The notes under the pieces: generated by a model
Seen by the model: only the letters and a program-made list of their open reading frames with translations
Databases searched by the model: none
What the model was told of the DNA's origin: nothing
Source of the DNA: G965212025 sp965215765
Lineage (GTDB): Bacteria; Pseudomonadota; Gammaproteobacteria; Poriferisulfidales; Oxydemutatoraceae
Assembly (NCBI GenBank): GCA_965215765.1
Contig: OZ244118.1
Location: 1,178,001-1,242,000 of the forward strand
DNA: 64,000 bases
Direction: 5' to 3'
Made by a program: the position numbers and the translations under genes
Shown: piece after piece, positions 1 through 8,635 of the stretch
Numbering within the stretch: position 1 is the first letter of the stretch
Layout of the letters: the number at the start of each line of letters is the position of its first letter

Positions 1-1332
1 TTGTCTAAACCAATGAACCGCTTGTTTGCCATCCTTGGCAACGCCACGTCCATTACGATACATTATGCTTAAATTAAATTGAGCTTCTGCTGTCCCTTGG
101 TCTGCTGCTTTCCTGAACCAGTGGACTGCCTCTTTATCATTTTTGGCAACGCCCCGACCACTGCGGTACATTTGGCCTAAATTAGATTGTGCACCTGCAT
201 GTCCTTGGTCTGCAGCTTTTCTACACCAATAAACTGCCTGTTTGTCATCCATGGCAACACCTTTTCCTTTTTCATACATTTTGCCTAAATTGATTTGAGC
301 ATCTGCATGTTCTTGGTCTGCAGCTTTTCTGTACCAATGAACTGCCTGGTTATCGTCCTTGGTAACACCTTTTCCTTTTTCATACATTTTGCCCAAACTT
401 GACTGACCTGCCGCATGTCCTTGGTCTGCTGCCTTTCTGAACCAATAAACTGCCTGTTTCTCATCCTTGATAACTCCCTTTCCTTTTTCATACATTTTTC
501 CTAAATTAGTTTGACCATTCGGACTCCCTTGGTCTGTTGCTTTCTTGAACCAATAGACTGCCTGTTTCTCATCCTTGATAACCCCTTTTCCTGCTTTATA
601 CATTTTGCCTAAACTAGATTGAGACCACGCATCTCCTTGGTCTGCCGCTTTTCTGTACCAGGAAACTGCATGATTATTATCCTGAGTAACCCCTTTCCCT
701 TCTTCGTACATGCAACCTAAATTGTGTTGAGCTTGCTTAAGACCTTGTTTAGCAGCTTTTCTGTACCAATAAACCGCCTGTTTATAATCCTTGGCTACGC
801 CTTCTCCACGACGATACATTATGCCTAAATTATACTGGGCTTGTGCGTTTCCCTGGTCTATGGCTTTTCTGTACCAATAAATTGCCTCATTGTCATCTTT
901 GGCAACGCCTTTCCCTTCATAATACATTACACCTAAATTATATTGAGCATCAGTCACCCCCTGAGCCGCTGCTTTTTTGAACCAGTAGGCTGCCCGATTA
1001 TCGTCCTTTGTAAAACCCTTTCCTTCATAATACAGTAGGGCTAAATTATGTTGTGCATCCATATCCTTTCGGTCTGCTGCTTTTCTGGACCAATAGGCTG
1101 CCTGTTTATAGTCTTTGGTAGCACCTTCCCCACGATAATACATTATACCTAAACCCAATTGAGCTCTTACATCACCTTGAACTGCTGCTTTTTTGAACCA
1201 GTACATTGCCTGCCTATAATCCTTAGCAAGACCCTCTCCGCTATAGTACACTGCACCCATACTATATTGAGCCTCGATATTGCCTTGTTCTGCAGCAAAA
1301 ATAATAGGTTCAAGAGACACCTTTTTTTTCAT
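1..1332 (-). CDS. Sel1-like repeat protein, partial (3' end off window)
   Basis: The minus frame is open from an ATG at 1332 to the left edge (444 codons), so the C-terminus is missing. It is built of about twelve 36-residue (108-bp) Sel1/TPR-like repeats. Each has a core like DAQYNLGVMYYEGKGVAKD followed by an AxYWxxKAAxQG helix. Sel1 repeats form alpha-solenoids that bind other proteins, and in bacteria they often act in signalling or host interaction. AAGGAG lies 10 nt before the ATG. There is no obvious signal peptide in the first residues (MKKKVSLEPIIFAAEQG), so it may be cytoplasmic. The DNA is AT-rich and repeats are similar at DNA level, so copy number could vary. The family is clear; the specific role is unknown. 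Confidence 0.85.
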   Translation of the reverse strand, partial: MKKKVSLEPIIFAAEQGNIEAQYSMGAVYYSGEGLAKDYRQAMYWFKKAAVQGDVRAQLGLGIMYYRGEGATKDYKQAAYWSRKAADRKDMDAQHNLALLYYEGKGFTKDDNRAAYWFKKAAAQGVTDAQYNLGVMYYEGKGVAKDDNEAIYWYRKAIDQGNAQAQYNLGIMYRRGEGVAKDYKQAVYWYRKAAKQGLKQAQHNLGCMYEEGKGVTQDNNHAVSWYRKAADQGDAWSQSSLGKMYKAGKGVIKDEKQAVYWFKKATDQGSPNGQTNLGKMYEKGKGVIKDEKQAVYWFRKAADQGHAAGQSSLGKMYEKGKGVTKDDNQAVHWYRKAADQEHADAQINLGKMYEKGKGVAMDDKQAVYWCRKAADQGHAGAQSNLGQMYRSGRGVAKNDKEAVHWFRKAADQGTAEAQFNLSIMYRNGRGVAKDGKQAVHWFRQ

Positions 1333-1779
1333 TTGACCTTTACTCCTTATAGCTCTTGTTGAAATTGTGCTTTCATTGTGTCCGTGAAAATATTACACAA
1401 AGCCCTTGATTCATCTGCCGTGATGAAAGTTGGTATCGAATTGACGTTCTTGTATTCAGTTCTGCACATGTTGCTTTACTGTTTCCAAAATTCTTGACAC
1501 AAGACAAATGTCCTCCACTTTTCCTATGCACCTTTTAAGTACAGGTATTTCATAACATTGATCCGTGGTGTGCCATCAGTGGTAACTGTCTTGGGTAGTA
1601 CTAAGGCAACCTAGATCCTTTATCAAGCTGGGCTTCAAAAAAGCTACTTTTTCCATGGCATCTCCATTTAGTTGGTCATGTCATACTTGAATCGCTCGCA
1701 ACTGTTCACGGAATTACCGTGTACAACTCCCGTTAAAGTAGAACTCAATTTACACCTTACTCTTTTTCATGTCTGAATT
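1333..1779. other. Intergenic, AT-rich, no gene recognised
   Basis: About 450 bp between the Sel1 gene start and the restriction-gene remnant. No ORF of convincing length, no RNA gene and no clear repeat was seen. It must contain the promoter of the Sel1 gene, but no confident -35/-10 pair was identified. Confidence 0.4.
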
Positions 1780-1922
1780 CTATTCCGGGATGCCTTGTTC
1801 CAGCATGTTGGTGCAATACGACTTCATTTCTTTCGAGAAGTTCATGCCAGACCTTTCCTGAAGCACTGTTAATGTGACAGAAAATAAATCATGAATCGCA
1901 TCATGTTCCCAGTTACCGTTTT
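1780..1922 (-). pseudogene. 3' remnant of an Eco47II-like restriction endonuclease gene
   Basis: Read on the minus strand, this piece encodes HDAIHDLFSVTLTVLQ, then SGMNFSKEMKSYCT and LEQGIPE-stop. It is a close match to the last about 45 residues of the intact Eco47II-like nuclease at 4813-5481 (DAIHDLFSVTSAVLQ ... EQSIPE-stop). A one-base deletion near its 5' side (TGGGAAC against TGGCGAACC) breaks the frame. The matching 5' remnant of such a gene lies at 3421-3699, on the far side of the BglII-like M-R pair. The simplest reading is that one gene was split when that pair arrived. Confidence 0.75.
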
Positions 1923-1975
1923 TTTGAGGAGTTATGCAGGTGGGTTGTCAAGGTTAAGATCTGGAGAATGCTTCG

Positions 1976-2581
1976 CTAAGGAGCAACACGGACTAAAACC
2001 AACGGGACAGCTGCAGGATCCCAGCCATGTCTAGTAACGTTTAACTGGTCTCGCTCATAGCAGGGTACTCCGCTGAACATTTCCATTCCAAATTCCTTTA
2101 TAGGTGATATTTCAATTCCTGCGTCAATAACGTCCGATGTGTAAAAGCTCAAGTGTTTGACGAATCTTTCATGTGCGACAAAAGGGTAATTGCTGAATTG
2201 GATTTCAATGGCCACGCGCTCTTTCAAGAAGCACGTTTGGTTATAAGAGGGCTCAAGTCTGACTTTCTCTCTAGCCTCCTTCTGTTCTTTTGGTGAATGG
2301 GTATAGATTGACCGCGACTGTTTTTCGTCATCCGCTTCCCAAAACGTGTTTCTATGCTCTTTCCATCCTCTTGTTTCTAATCCTTTCTTGAACTCCTTGT
2401 TCATATCGGGCGGTGAGTACAGGGTCTTGCTTGGATTCATCTTCTCCTTTGAAATCTTGCTCTTGCAGCTTTCTGCATCTACCTCGGCTATCACCTCGCG
2501 TACTTCCTCCCACAAATTCGGTTTGTGAACCAACAGGTATTCTTCACCGTTAAAATGGGAGTACTTTGTTACTAGGTGCAT
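1976..2581 (-). CDS. Type II restriction endonuclease, BglII/BstYI-like
   Basis: 201 residues, the usual size for this family (BglII 223, BstYI about 203). The segment VAIEIQFSNYPFVAHE carries the E-x-Q pair that matches the active-site motif of BglII. It is followed by FVKHLSFYTSDVIDAGIE, typical of the family fold. The predicted target is a GATC-cored palindrome such as AGATCT or RGATCY (inference from family only). The gene starts 4 nt after the stop of the methyltransferase at 2585-3424, so the two are co-transcribed, methyltransferase first, as needed for safe establishment. Family assignment is good; specificity is unproven. Confidence 0.7.
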   Translation of the reverse strand: MHLVTKYSHFNGEEYLLVHKPNLWEEVREVIAEVDAESCKSKISKEKMNPSKTLYSPPDMNKEFKKGLETRGWKEHRNTFWEADDEKQSRSIYTHSPKEQKEAREKVRLEPSYNQTCFLKERVAIEIQFSNYPFVAHERFVKHLSFYTSDVIDAGIEISPIKEFGMEMFSGVPCYERDQLNVTRHGWDPAAVPLVLVRVAP

Positions 2582-2584
2582 CGG

Positions 2585-3424
2585 CTAGTGACCGCCTTTC
2601 GGCAAGGCAGGATCATAGACAGGTTTACCCATGGGGCGAAGTTTCAAACTCCCGGCATTGAGTTCTTCGACACGCTGGCGGGCAATTGATACATACTCTT
2701 TCACGGTGTCGCAGCCATACCCAAGCCGTCCATGCTTGATTGCCGCAATAACAGAAGATCCGACGCCCATGTAAGGGTCAAACACGGCATCGCATTCATT
2801 CGTCATTGAAAGAACAAGTCTCTCTACCAACTCAACGGGAAATTGGCACGGGTGGATAGTTTTTTCAGGGTGATTACTCTTTACATTTGGGAACATCCAA
2901 AAATCGCCGGGGTTCTTGCCTTTGGAATCGCAAGGCAGCTTGCCAACGTTTGATCCCTTAAAATATCGTTTGTTGGGGTACTTTGACGGAACCCTGATAG
3001 GATCGAGATTCCATGTATAGTCATCCGTCTTGGTCCACCAGTTTATTGTCTCGTAGCGTCCAGACAATCGTTTGGTGCAGTGGAGCCCATGCCCAAAGTG
3101 CCATACAACACGGTTTCTCAACTTAAGCCCATGACCCGCGAATAACGGATATAGCAACGTGTCAAGCGGGACAATGGCTCCGCTCTCAACATAATTTCCA
3201 ACCTGCCAACAAATTGATCCCTGATCATCCAAGAGGCGAACACATTCGGCAATAACACGTTTCTGTGTAGCCAGATAGATATCCAAGCCAGATCGGGTTT
3301 TTTCATAGACCTTTCCCAAGTTGTAGGGCGGGGAGGTAACAATCAGCTTAAAGTGTCTATCAGGTAACCGGTGCATGAATTGCAGATTGTCACAGCAGGA
3401 GAGGATAGTCTTCGCTCCACTCAT
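2585..3424 (-). CDS. Beta-class DNA methyltransferase (probably N4-cytosine), partner of the BglII-like nuclease
   Basis: 279 residues from the ATG at 3424 (MSGAKTILSCCDN). The catalytic motif TSPPYN is near residue 30 and the SAM-binding motif DPYMGVGSS is near the C-terminus, the beta-class order. SPPY rather than DPPY is typical of N4-cytosine enzymes, as in M.BglII. A longer reading from 3493 is possible, but its extra residues lie in remnant sequence of another gene. At the chosen start the stop of the upstream small ORF overlaps as ATGA, which suggests translational coupling. It would protect the site cut by the nuclease encoded just downstream (1976-2581). Confidence 0.8.
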   Translation of the reverse strand: MSGAKTILSCCDNLQFMHRLPDRHFKLIVTSPPYNLGKVYEKTRSGLDIYLATQKRVIAECVRLLDDQGSICWQVGNYVESGAIVPLDTLLYPLFAGHGLKLRNRVVWHFGHGLHCTKRLSGRYETINWWTKTDDYTWNLDPIRVPSKYPNKRYFKGSNVGKLPCDSKGKNPGDFWMFPNVKSNHPEKTIHPCQFPVELVERLVLSMTNECDAVFDPYMGVGSSVIAAIKHGRLGYGCDTVKEYVSIARQRVEELNAGSLKLRPMGKPVYDPALPKGGH

Positions 3425-3699
3425 GCCACTAACTCCAGACTTTGGCCAGTATCTGCTGTTTCTATGCTGGATGTTGACGTCTCGGTAAGGCAAGAAAAGG
3501 GGTCAACGGCGTTTTTGTAAATTTTTGACCCAGCTTTATCGGCAGAATACAGTTTGGTTTCAGAAGTCCAACTTAAGTGGTTCACGAGCCATTCTGGTTT
3601 GAGGATTGATACGTAAACTTGGTTTCCCCCTGCGGCATCAGATCCATGACTCCTTATTTTGTCGTTCAATATCATTTTGAAATTAGTGTGAGAATTCAT
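3421..3699 (-). pseudogene. 5' remnant of an Eco47II-like nuclease gene, still an open 92-codon ORF
   Basis: The middle of this ORF, NHLSWTSETKLYSADKAG then KNAVDPFSCLTETST, aligns with the N-terminus of the intact Eco47II-like enzyme (SHLSWISDDKLCSAVDTL ... KNVVDPFSCLTVAST). After that the similarity stops and the ORF ends at TGADTGQSLELVA-like residues. Its start overlaps the stop of the D12 methyltransferase (ATGA at 3696-3699) and its stop overlaps the start of the next methyltransferase (ATGA at 3421-3424). It therefore links the two genes in one translationally coupled operon. The first 45 residues do not match the intact copy. A functional nuclease is very unlikely. Confidence 0.7.
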
Positions 3700-4586
3700 G
3701 TCAAACTGGTAAGCTGGAGTTGCTCATATTGTTCCGGTTCATGAATATCTGGCACGTCGTAATTTGTGACGATAGCTTCAGTCATAGGATTCCTGTTTTT
3801 TTCACGTCCGCCTACATGATAAAAATGTTCACGAGTGTGAATGTTGAATCTGTTCCAAAGTATTTTGATGTATTCGTTTTCTCGAAAGTCGTTGTGATGC
3901 CACGTGGACAAAATAAATCTCGCATCAGAGGCGCAGAGACTGTCAAACAAAGTCTGCTCGTGTTCGCTGTCCCATCCATTGTAATAGTCTACATGTCTAC
4001 CAATATATGGTGGGTCACAGTAGATAATATCGTCTGATGAAGCTGCTTTGATAGTGTCTTCGAAAGACTGGCATTTAAATGTAAAGTCTTTCACCTTTAA
4101 CAGCTGCGATACATAATCAACCTGGTTTGCAATCTTTGTAATATAGGCTTGAGCATATCTATTGGGTTTCTTGCAAAATGGTGTATTAAATCCACCATTC
4201 CGATTGAAACGGATCATTCCATTAAAACCAGAACGGTTCACAAATAGAAAATCTAAAGGTTGGTGGTTTTCATTGAATTTATTGCGCAATGCGTAATAGT
4301 GTTCTCCTCCTTTTTTCAGAAGTAGTGAACCTGTATCATTCAAATATTTTCGGACAATCTCAGAGGTTATTTCACCAGTTTTCACAGCATTGTAAAAATT
4401 AATAAGGTGTGGGTTGCTATCACACATAATGGCGTGTTTCGGGGCTATATTAAAGCCAACAACGCCAGTACCCATAAATGGTTCTATCCAACGTCCTTCA
4501 AATTCTTCGGGAACAACATTACCTATCCAAGGTACAAGTTTAGTTTTTATTCCCTGAGATTTGATTGGGGGTACTTTTACTTTCAA
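3696..4586 (-). CDS. D12-family N6-adenine DNA methyltransferase (Dam/MboI type)
   Basis: 296 residues with the alpha-class layout: WIEPFMGTGVVGFN (SAM-binding motif, near residue 35) comes first and YCDPPYIGRHVDYYNGW (catalytic DPPY, near residue 192) follows. A target-recognition region lies between. GATC or a related site is common for this family, but I cannot derive the target. The start is a TTG at 4586 that overlaps the stop of a small upstream ORF (TTGA). Downstream it overlaps the Eco47II-like remnant by ATGA. If the target is GATC it would lie inside BglII/BstYI-type sites, so the two neighbouring modification enzymes could overlap in function. Confidence 0.85.
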   Translation of the reverse strand: MKVKVPPIKSQGIKTKLVPWIGNVVPEEFEGRWIEPFMGTGVVGFNIAPKHAIMCDSNPHLINFYNAVKTGEITSEIVRKYLNDTGSLLLKKGGEHYYALRNKFNENHQPLDFLFVNRSGFNGMIRFNRNGGFNTPFCKKPNRYAQAYITKIANQVDYVSQLLKVKDFTFKCQSFEDTIKAASSDDIIYCDPPYIGRHVDYYNGWDSEHEQTLFDSLCASDARFILSTWHHNDFRENEYIKILWNRFNIHTREHFYHVGGREKNRNPMTEAIVTNYDVPDIHEPEQYEQLQLTSLT

Positions 4587-4713
4587 CTTTTTACCTTTTC
4601 GGGTGCATGGTCACTCTTTGAGACAACTAACGAAACATTACCCTTACGATACTCAATCAGTTCTTTCAAACTGCTTATTTTTTTGGTTCGTCCCTTGCCA
4701 TTTTAACTGCCAT
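4583..4713 (-). other. Small ORF interrupted at an A7 run, upstream of the D12 methyltransferase
   Basis: From an ATG at 4713 the frame reads MAVKMARDEPKK and then meets a run of seven A (4678-4684 on the plus strand as T7), followed by an immediate stop. Shifting one base at the run opens a frame reading ISSLKELIEYRKGNVSLVV and on to a TGA that overlaps the methyltransferase TTG start. It may be a decayed small gene or one expressed by polymerase slippage. No function is recognised. Confidence 0.3.
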
Positions 4714-4812
4714 TACTTACTGAACCTTATAAATATTGTTATCCATCCGTTATTCAACGCACGGTGTATAAAATTAGTTTGCAAACACTTTTATTCTCTT
4801 TTATAGCCACAC

Positions 4813-5481
4813 TTACTCTGGGATACTTTGTTCCAGGATGTGGGTGCAATACGACTTTATTTCTTTTGAGAAGTCGATGCCGGACTTTTTCTGAAGCACC
4901 GCTGATGTGACAGAAAATAAATCATGAATCGCATCAGGTTCGCCAGTTATCATTGTATAGAACGATGCCCCATCTATTTCATATATCTTGCGGCTTTTCC
5001 CTTTCTCCCGTACCTTGTAACGCTTTGGCTCTTTCGGGATGATGAGAACCAAGTACGCAGTCCAGTCCCCTCTTTCTTGCTTAACTGTTGTATCTAAGTC
5101 ATCTATGACTTGCTGGCGATTTGTTGCATTCAATGTATTATGTTTGTTCTTAATTTCTGCCAACATTCTTTTGGAGTCATTCTTAATATCATAACCAGCA
5201 TCATGGTTAACCCATCCGTCCACAGAAGAAAGAATATTTTGGTGAAAATTTCCGATAGCGCTGGCAATTCCCGATAAAATCGATGCGTTTTTTTGCAGCT
5301 TCAAAAGTTTGACCTGTGTTTTTATGTTGAATGTTGATGCCACAGTAAGGCAAGAAAAGGGGTCAACGACGTTTTTGAGAATTTTTGTTTCTGCTTCATC
5401 TCTGGCTTTAGTACATCTCTCAACGAGTGTGTCCACGGCAGAACACAGCTTGTCATCAGATATCCAGCTTAAGTGGCTCAT
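4813..5481 (-). CDS. Type II restriction endonuclease, Eco47II-like
   Basis: 222 residues from the ATG at 5481 (MSHLSWISDDKLCSAVDTL). The longer open frame to 5613 overlaps the methyltransferase and lacks family similarity. The features KNVVDPFSCLTVAS near the N-terminus and a central GYDIKNDSKRMLAEIKNKHN stretch, with an E-x-K nuclease motif (AEIKNK), fit the Eco47II family, which cuts GGNCC/GGWCC-type sites. The start overlaps the stop of the cytosine methyltransferase as ATGA, so the pair is coupled, modification first. Two pieces of a second such gene lie at 3421-3699 and 1780-1922. Confidence 0.8.
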   Translation of the reverse strand: MSHLSWISDDKLCSAVDTLVERCTKARDEAETKILKNVVDPFSCLTVASTFNIKTQVKLLKLQKNASILSGIASAIGNFHQNILSSVDGWVNHDAGYDIKNDSKRMLAEIKNKHNTLNATNRQQVIDDLDTTVKQERGDWTAYLVLIIPKEPKRYKVREKGKSRKIYEIDGASFYTMITGEPDAIHDLFSVTSAVLQKKSGIDFSKEIKSYCTHILEQSIPE

Positions 5482-6494
5482 GCCGCCATCCCGAGTTTTA
5501 TCATTGTTTTGTAAACAAACATAACATGCTGCGCAATGCGTTCGGCAAAAAGAACTGGCACTGCATTTCCTATCTGTTTGTATTGAGAACCTAGGCCACC
5601 ACAAAAACTCCAATCATCCGGGAATGTTTGTAACCTTGCAGATTCTCTTATAGTGAATGGTCTTGTCTGCTCCGGATGGCACCTTTCAGTTTGCTTTTGA
5701 GATGGTGAGCATAGTATGGTCAGTGATGGCTCATCCCAAGCCATGCGCCTTGCCATGCCACGCCTGCCTCCCATGTTTCCACTATTTCCATATGCTGCTC
5801 CCATATATTCAAACTGCACACTATCCGGCAAAGAAGTCCAGCATCCTCCTGGAGGCACCATATCCATGATTCTTTGTTTTGTCCGGGAGTAGCTTGCTCC
5901 GGGAGACTGCGGGCACCCCTTCAATGCGTCTCTTATCGTCTTCCTGGGTTTGCCTGAACCCACTATCTCTGGAATGATGAGGCTACCCATGGTTGCTATG
6001 ATGATTAGCCGCTTGCGCTTTTGTGGCACTTCAAAGTCTACGGCGTTTAACAGCTGACTGTGGACGATGTAGCCTTCTTTTTTCAAGGCGTGCAAAATTT
6101 TGGAGAGCGTCTGTCCGCGATTATGGCTTAGCAGACCCTGCACATTCTCTGCTAACACTACTTTGGGTCTGAGCTCGCGAACTGATCTCATCATCTCAAA
6201 GAACAAGTTGCCTCGTTCGTCTGAGAATCCCAGTCCTTTCCCTGCGGTGGAGAACGCCTGACACGGAAATCCGCCGGAAATGACGTCTACCCCTCTAAAT
6301 TCAGAGTAGTCCATATCCTCCACGCCGGTGTGTATTACATTCCAATGTGGGCGATTTGCCTTTAATGTTTCTACACAGTCGCCGTCAATCTCGACCAACC
6401 CGACCGCGTTAAATCCAGCGCGTTCCAGACCTAATGCGAGACCTCCTGCACCGGCAAACAACTCCAGTACTTTGGGTTTGGACATTCTTGGCAT
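5478..6494 (-). CDS. DNA (cytosine-5) methyltransferase, partner of the Eco47II-like nuclease
   Basis: 338 residues with the standard m5C motif order: LELFAGAGGLALGLERAGF (motif I), GGFPCQAFSTAG with the catalytic Cys (IV), AENVQGLL (VI), QKRKRLIII (VIII), and QIGNAVPV (X). A variable target-recognition region lies at about residues 190-280. It methylates cytosine in the site of the coupled Eco47II-like nuclease (inference). ATG at 6494 has AAGG 8 nt upstream; an alternative ATG lies four codons in. An imperfect 21-bp palindrome sits just upstream and may be its operator. Confidence 0.92.
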   Translation of the reverse strand: MPRMSKPKVLELFAGAGGLALGLERAGFNAVGLVEIDGDCVETLKANRPHWNVIHTGVEDMDYSEFRGVDVISGGFPCQAFSTAGKGLGFSDERGNLFFEMMRSVRELRPKVVLAENVQGLLSHNRGQTLSKILHALKKEGYIVHSQLLNAVDFEVPQKRKRLIIIATMGSLIIPEIVGSGKPRKTIRDALKGCPQSPGASYSRTKQRIMDMVPPGGCWTSLPDSVQFEYMGAAYGNSGNMGGRRGMARRMAWDEPSLTILCSPSQKQTERCHPEQTRPFTIRESARLQTFPDDWSFCGGLGSQYKQIGNAVPVLFAERIAQHVMFVYKTMIKLGMAA

Positions 6495-6507
6495 TGGTGA
6501 AACCTTC

Positions 6508-6528
6508 TTAGCTAAGAATCTTGGCTAA
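6508..6528. promoter_or_regulatory. Inverted repeat upstream of the m5C methyltransferase
   Basis: A 21-bp imperfect palindrome, arms TTAGC and GCTAA with an inner AAGA/TCTT pair, ends 14 bp before the methyltransferase ATG. Its position suits an operator bound by the methyltransferase itself or by a controller protein. No C-protein gene is seen nearby. Confidence 0.4.
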
Positions 6529-7072
6529 CATTTGGGTTTTTTGCCCGACGAAAGGCTGAGGGAACCTTTGTCTGATGTCGTTAGCGAATATGCGACAAGC
6601 AGCATTATGAAGTTAGCTTTTCCTCTATCCGTAAGGAGTGGAGAAGACAATTAAAGTCACTACCGTAGTCACCCTGTCGGTAATCACCATTTGCGGGTGC
6701 AATCCTACTTGAATACCCTCATTTTGTCCAAACGAATGCGCTCACTGGCTCCTCATTTTTGATACTTTCGTCGGCTCCGACAAGGGCAAAAAAGGTTGCC
6801 CTTGTGTTCTTGTGTGGATGAGTGAATGAGCGGCATGGTCATTGGGCAGGAAGCGTAATTTTTCATTCCTTCTTGTTCCTCTCCGCGCTTCTCTGTGCTG
6901 CTTGTGCGGCTAGCCGCTTGGTTGTTTCGTTTGGCCGCCTGTCGCTGGGTTACCGCCGTCACGGGCACGAACAAAAGAAACTCCCCTAAAAACTGACAAG
7001 TCAAATCTTTTTGCCAACTTCAAGGCTCGGGGGGGAGCAGTAGCGGGTCGCGAAGACCTGCGTATTCGGGAA
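6529..7072. other. Intergenic between R-M genes and comM, nothing recognised
   Basis: About 540 bp separates two divergent transcription units. No ORF with family features and no RNA gene was seen. Base composition changes from AT-rich to GC-rich across it, so the edge of the R-M insertion probably lies here. Confidence 0.4.
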
Positions 7073-8635
7073 ATGTCACTCTCCATAGTTCGTAGTCGCG
7101 CTGGCCGTGGTCTGGATGCGGTTGCAGTCGGGGTGGAAATCCATATTGCTGCGGGTATGCCGTCGCTGGACATCGTCGGGTTGCCGGAAAAGGCGGTTCG
7201 GGAAAGCAAGTACCGGGTTCGCGCCGTGATCTCCCACAGTCGTTTTGAATTTCCTTGTCGGCGTATCACCGTCAATTTGACTCCGGCAGATTTGCCCAAA
7301 GAGGGTGGGCGCTTTGACCTGCCTATCGCCTTGGGCATTCTTGTGGCAAGCCGGCAGTTGCCTGAGAAAGCACTGGCAGGCTATGAGTTTCTCGCCGAGT
7401 TGGGACTGGATGGGACTTTGCGCCCTGTGCGTGGCGTGTTGCCTGCGACCATTGCCGCATATCGCAATGGTCATGCTTTGGTTCTGGCACCGGGGAATGC
7501 TGCTGAGGCTTCGTTGGTCAGTGAAGCCAAAGTTTACAGCGGAAAAAACTTTCTGGAAGTGTGCGAGCATTTTTCCAAGGGTCAGGAGTTGTGTCGTGTC
7601 AAACCGTTTGCGGTCAAGTCGGACACGGTCGCTCCCGGTTCTGATTTTTCAGAAGTGTATGGGCAACATCATGCGCAGAGGGCACTTGAGATAGCTGCGG
7701 CTGGTCGGCATCACATCCTGTTGCTGGGTGCGCCGGGGTGTGGAAAGACCATGCTGGCGAACTGTTTTCAGGGAATTTTGCCGCCCATGAGCCGGGAAGA
7801 ATCTTTGCAGGTGGCGGCGGTGCGGTCTTTGTGTGGTGAGGCTGTCACGGTTGATAATCTGTATCGCAGACCCTTTCGCTCTCCCCATCACACCATGTCT
7901 CCGGCTGCTTTGGCGGGTGGTGGCAGTGATTTGAGGCCGGGAGAGATCACGCGTGCGCACAATGGCACGCTTTTTCTTGATGAGATCCTTGAGTTCGGTC
8001 GCCGTGTGCTGGAAGTGTTAAGGGAACCTCTGGAAGCCAAAAAGATTACCGTGGCGCGTGTTTCAGGCAGTGTGGACTATCCGGCGGACGTGCAATTGCT
8101 GGCTGCGATGAATCCCTGCCCGGATGGGGGTGACGTTGACGAGCAGGGTGCTTGCCGGTGTAGCGAGGCCGCTTTGCGTCGGTACTACGCGCGGCTCTCC
8201 ACACCGCTGCTTGATCGTATTGATATGCATGTCAGGGTTCCGCGTGTGAAGTGGAGTGCGGGAGGCGATGCTGTGCGCCACTGTGAGAAAAGTAGCCAGC
8301 TTAAAGCCAGGATCGTTGAGGCGAACATTGTGCAAATGGAGCGGCAGGGCAAACCCAATGCGGCGCTCACCGGTTCTGAGTTGGAAAAACATTGTCGCTT
8401 GCAGGGTCGTGAAAAAAAGTTGCTCTACCGTGCTGCCGACCGACTTAATCTGTCCACGCGCGCGGTGTACCGGATACTGCGTATGTCGCGAACTGTTGCA
8501 GACTTGGAAAAGGTTGCCACGATTGGCGAGCACCATCTTTTGGAGGCTCTCGCCTATCGTTCCATGGACAAGCTTATGAACCCGAATCATCTCTCGAATG
8601 GTGGTGCGGGTTCGGCTTTTTCGGCCAGCGGTTAG
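7073..8635 (+). CDS. comM: ComM/YifB-family Mg-chelatase-like AAA+ helicase
   Basis: 520 residues, full length. The N-terminal Lon-protease-like ChlI domain (about 1-170) is followed by a AAA+ ATPase with Walker A GAPGCGKT (about residue 220), Walker B GTLFLDEI (about 303), and the sensor/arginine-finger stretch LLDRIDMHVRVPR. The C-terminal Mg_chelatase_C domain includes ADRLNLSTRAVYRILRMSR. ComM is a hexameric helicase that drives branch migration during natural transformation, so it implies DNA uptake or at least recombination capacity. The last about 66 codons are repeated downstream (8869-9804). The ATG at 7073 fits the family start (MSLSIVRSRAGRGLDA). Confidence 0.95.
   Translation: MSLSIVRSRAGRGLDAVAVGVEIHIAAGMPSLDIVGLPEKAVRESKYRVRAVISHSRFEFPCRRITVNLTPADLPKEGGRFDLPIALGILVASRQLPEKALAGYEFLAELGLDGTLRPVRGVLPATIAAYRNGHALVLAPGNAAEASLVSEAKVYSGKNFLEVCEHFSKGQELCRVKPFAVKSDTVAPGSDFSEVYGQHHAQRALEIAAAGRHHILLLGAPGCGKTMLANCFQGILPPMSREESLQVAAVRSLCGEAVTVDNLYRRPFRSPHHTMSPAALAGGGSDLRPGEITRAHNGTLFLDEILEFGRRVLEVLREPLEAKKITVARVSGSVDYPADVQLLAAMNPCPDGGDVDEQGACRCSEAALRRYYARLSTPLLDRIDMHVRVPRVKWSAGGDAVRHCEKSSQLKARIVEANIVQMERQGKPNAALTGSELEKHCRLQGREKKLLYRAADRLNLSTRAVYRILRMSRTVADLEKVATIGEHHLLEALAYRSMDKLMNPNHLSNGGAGSAFSASG

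Noticed and set aside
6753..7004. 83-codon minus-strand frame before comM
   Set aside because: No family similarity, no clear ribosome-binding site, and low-quality composition; treated as non-coding.
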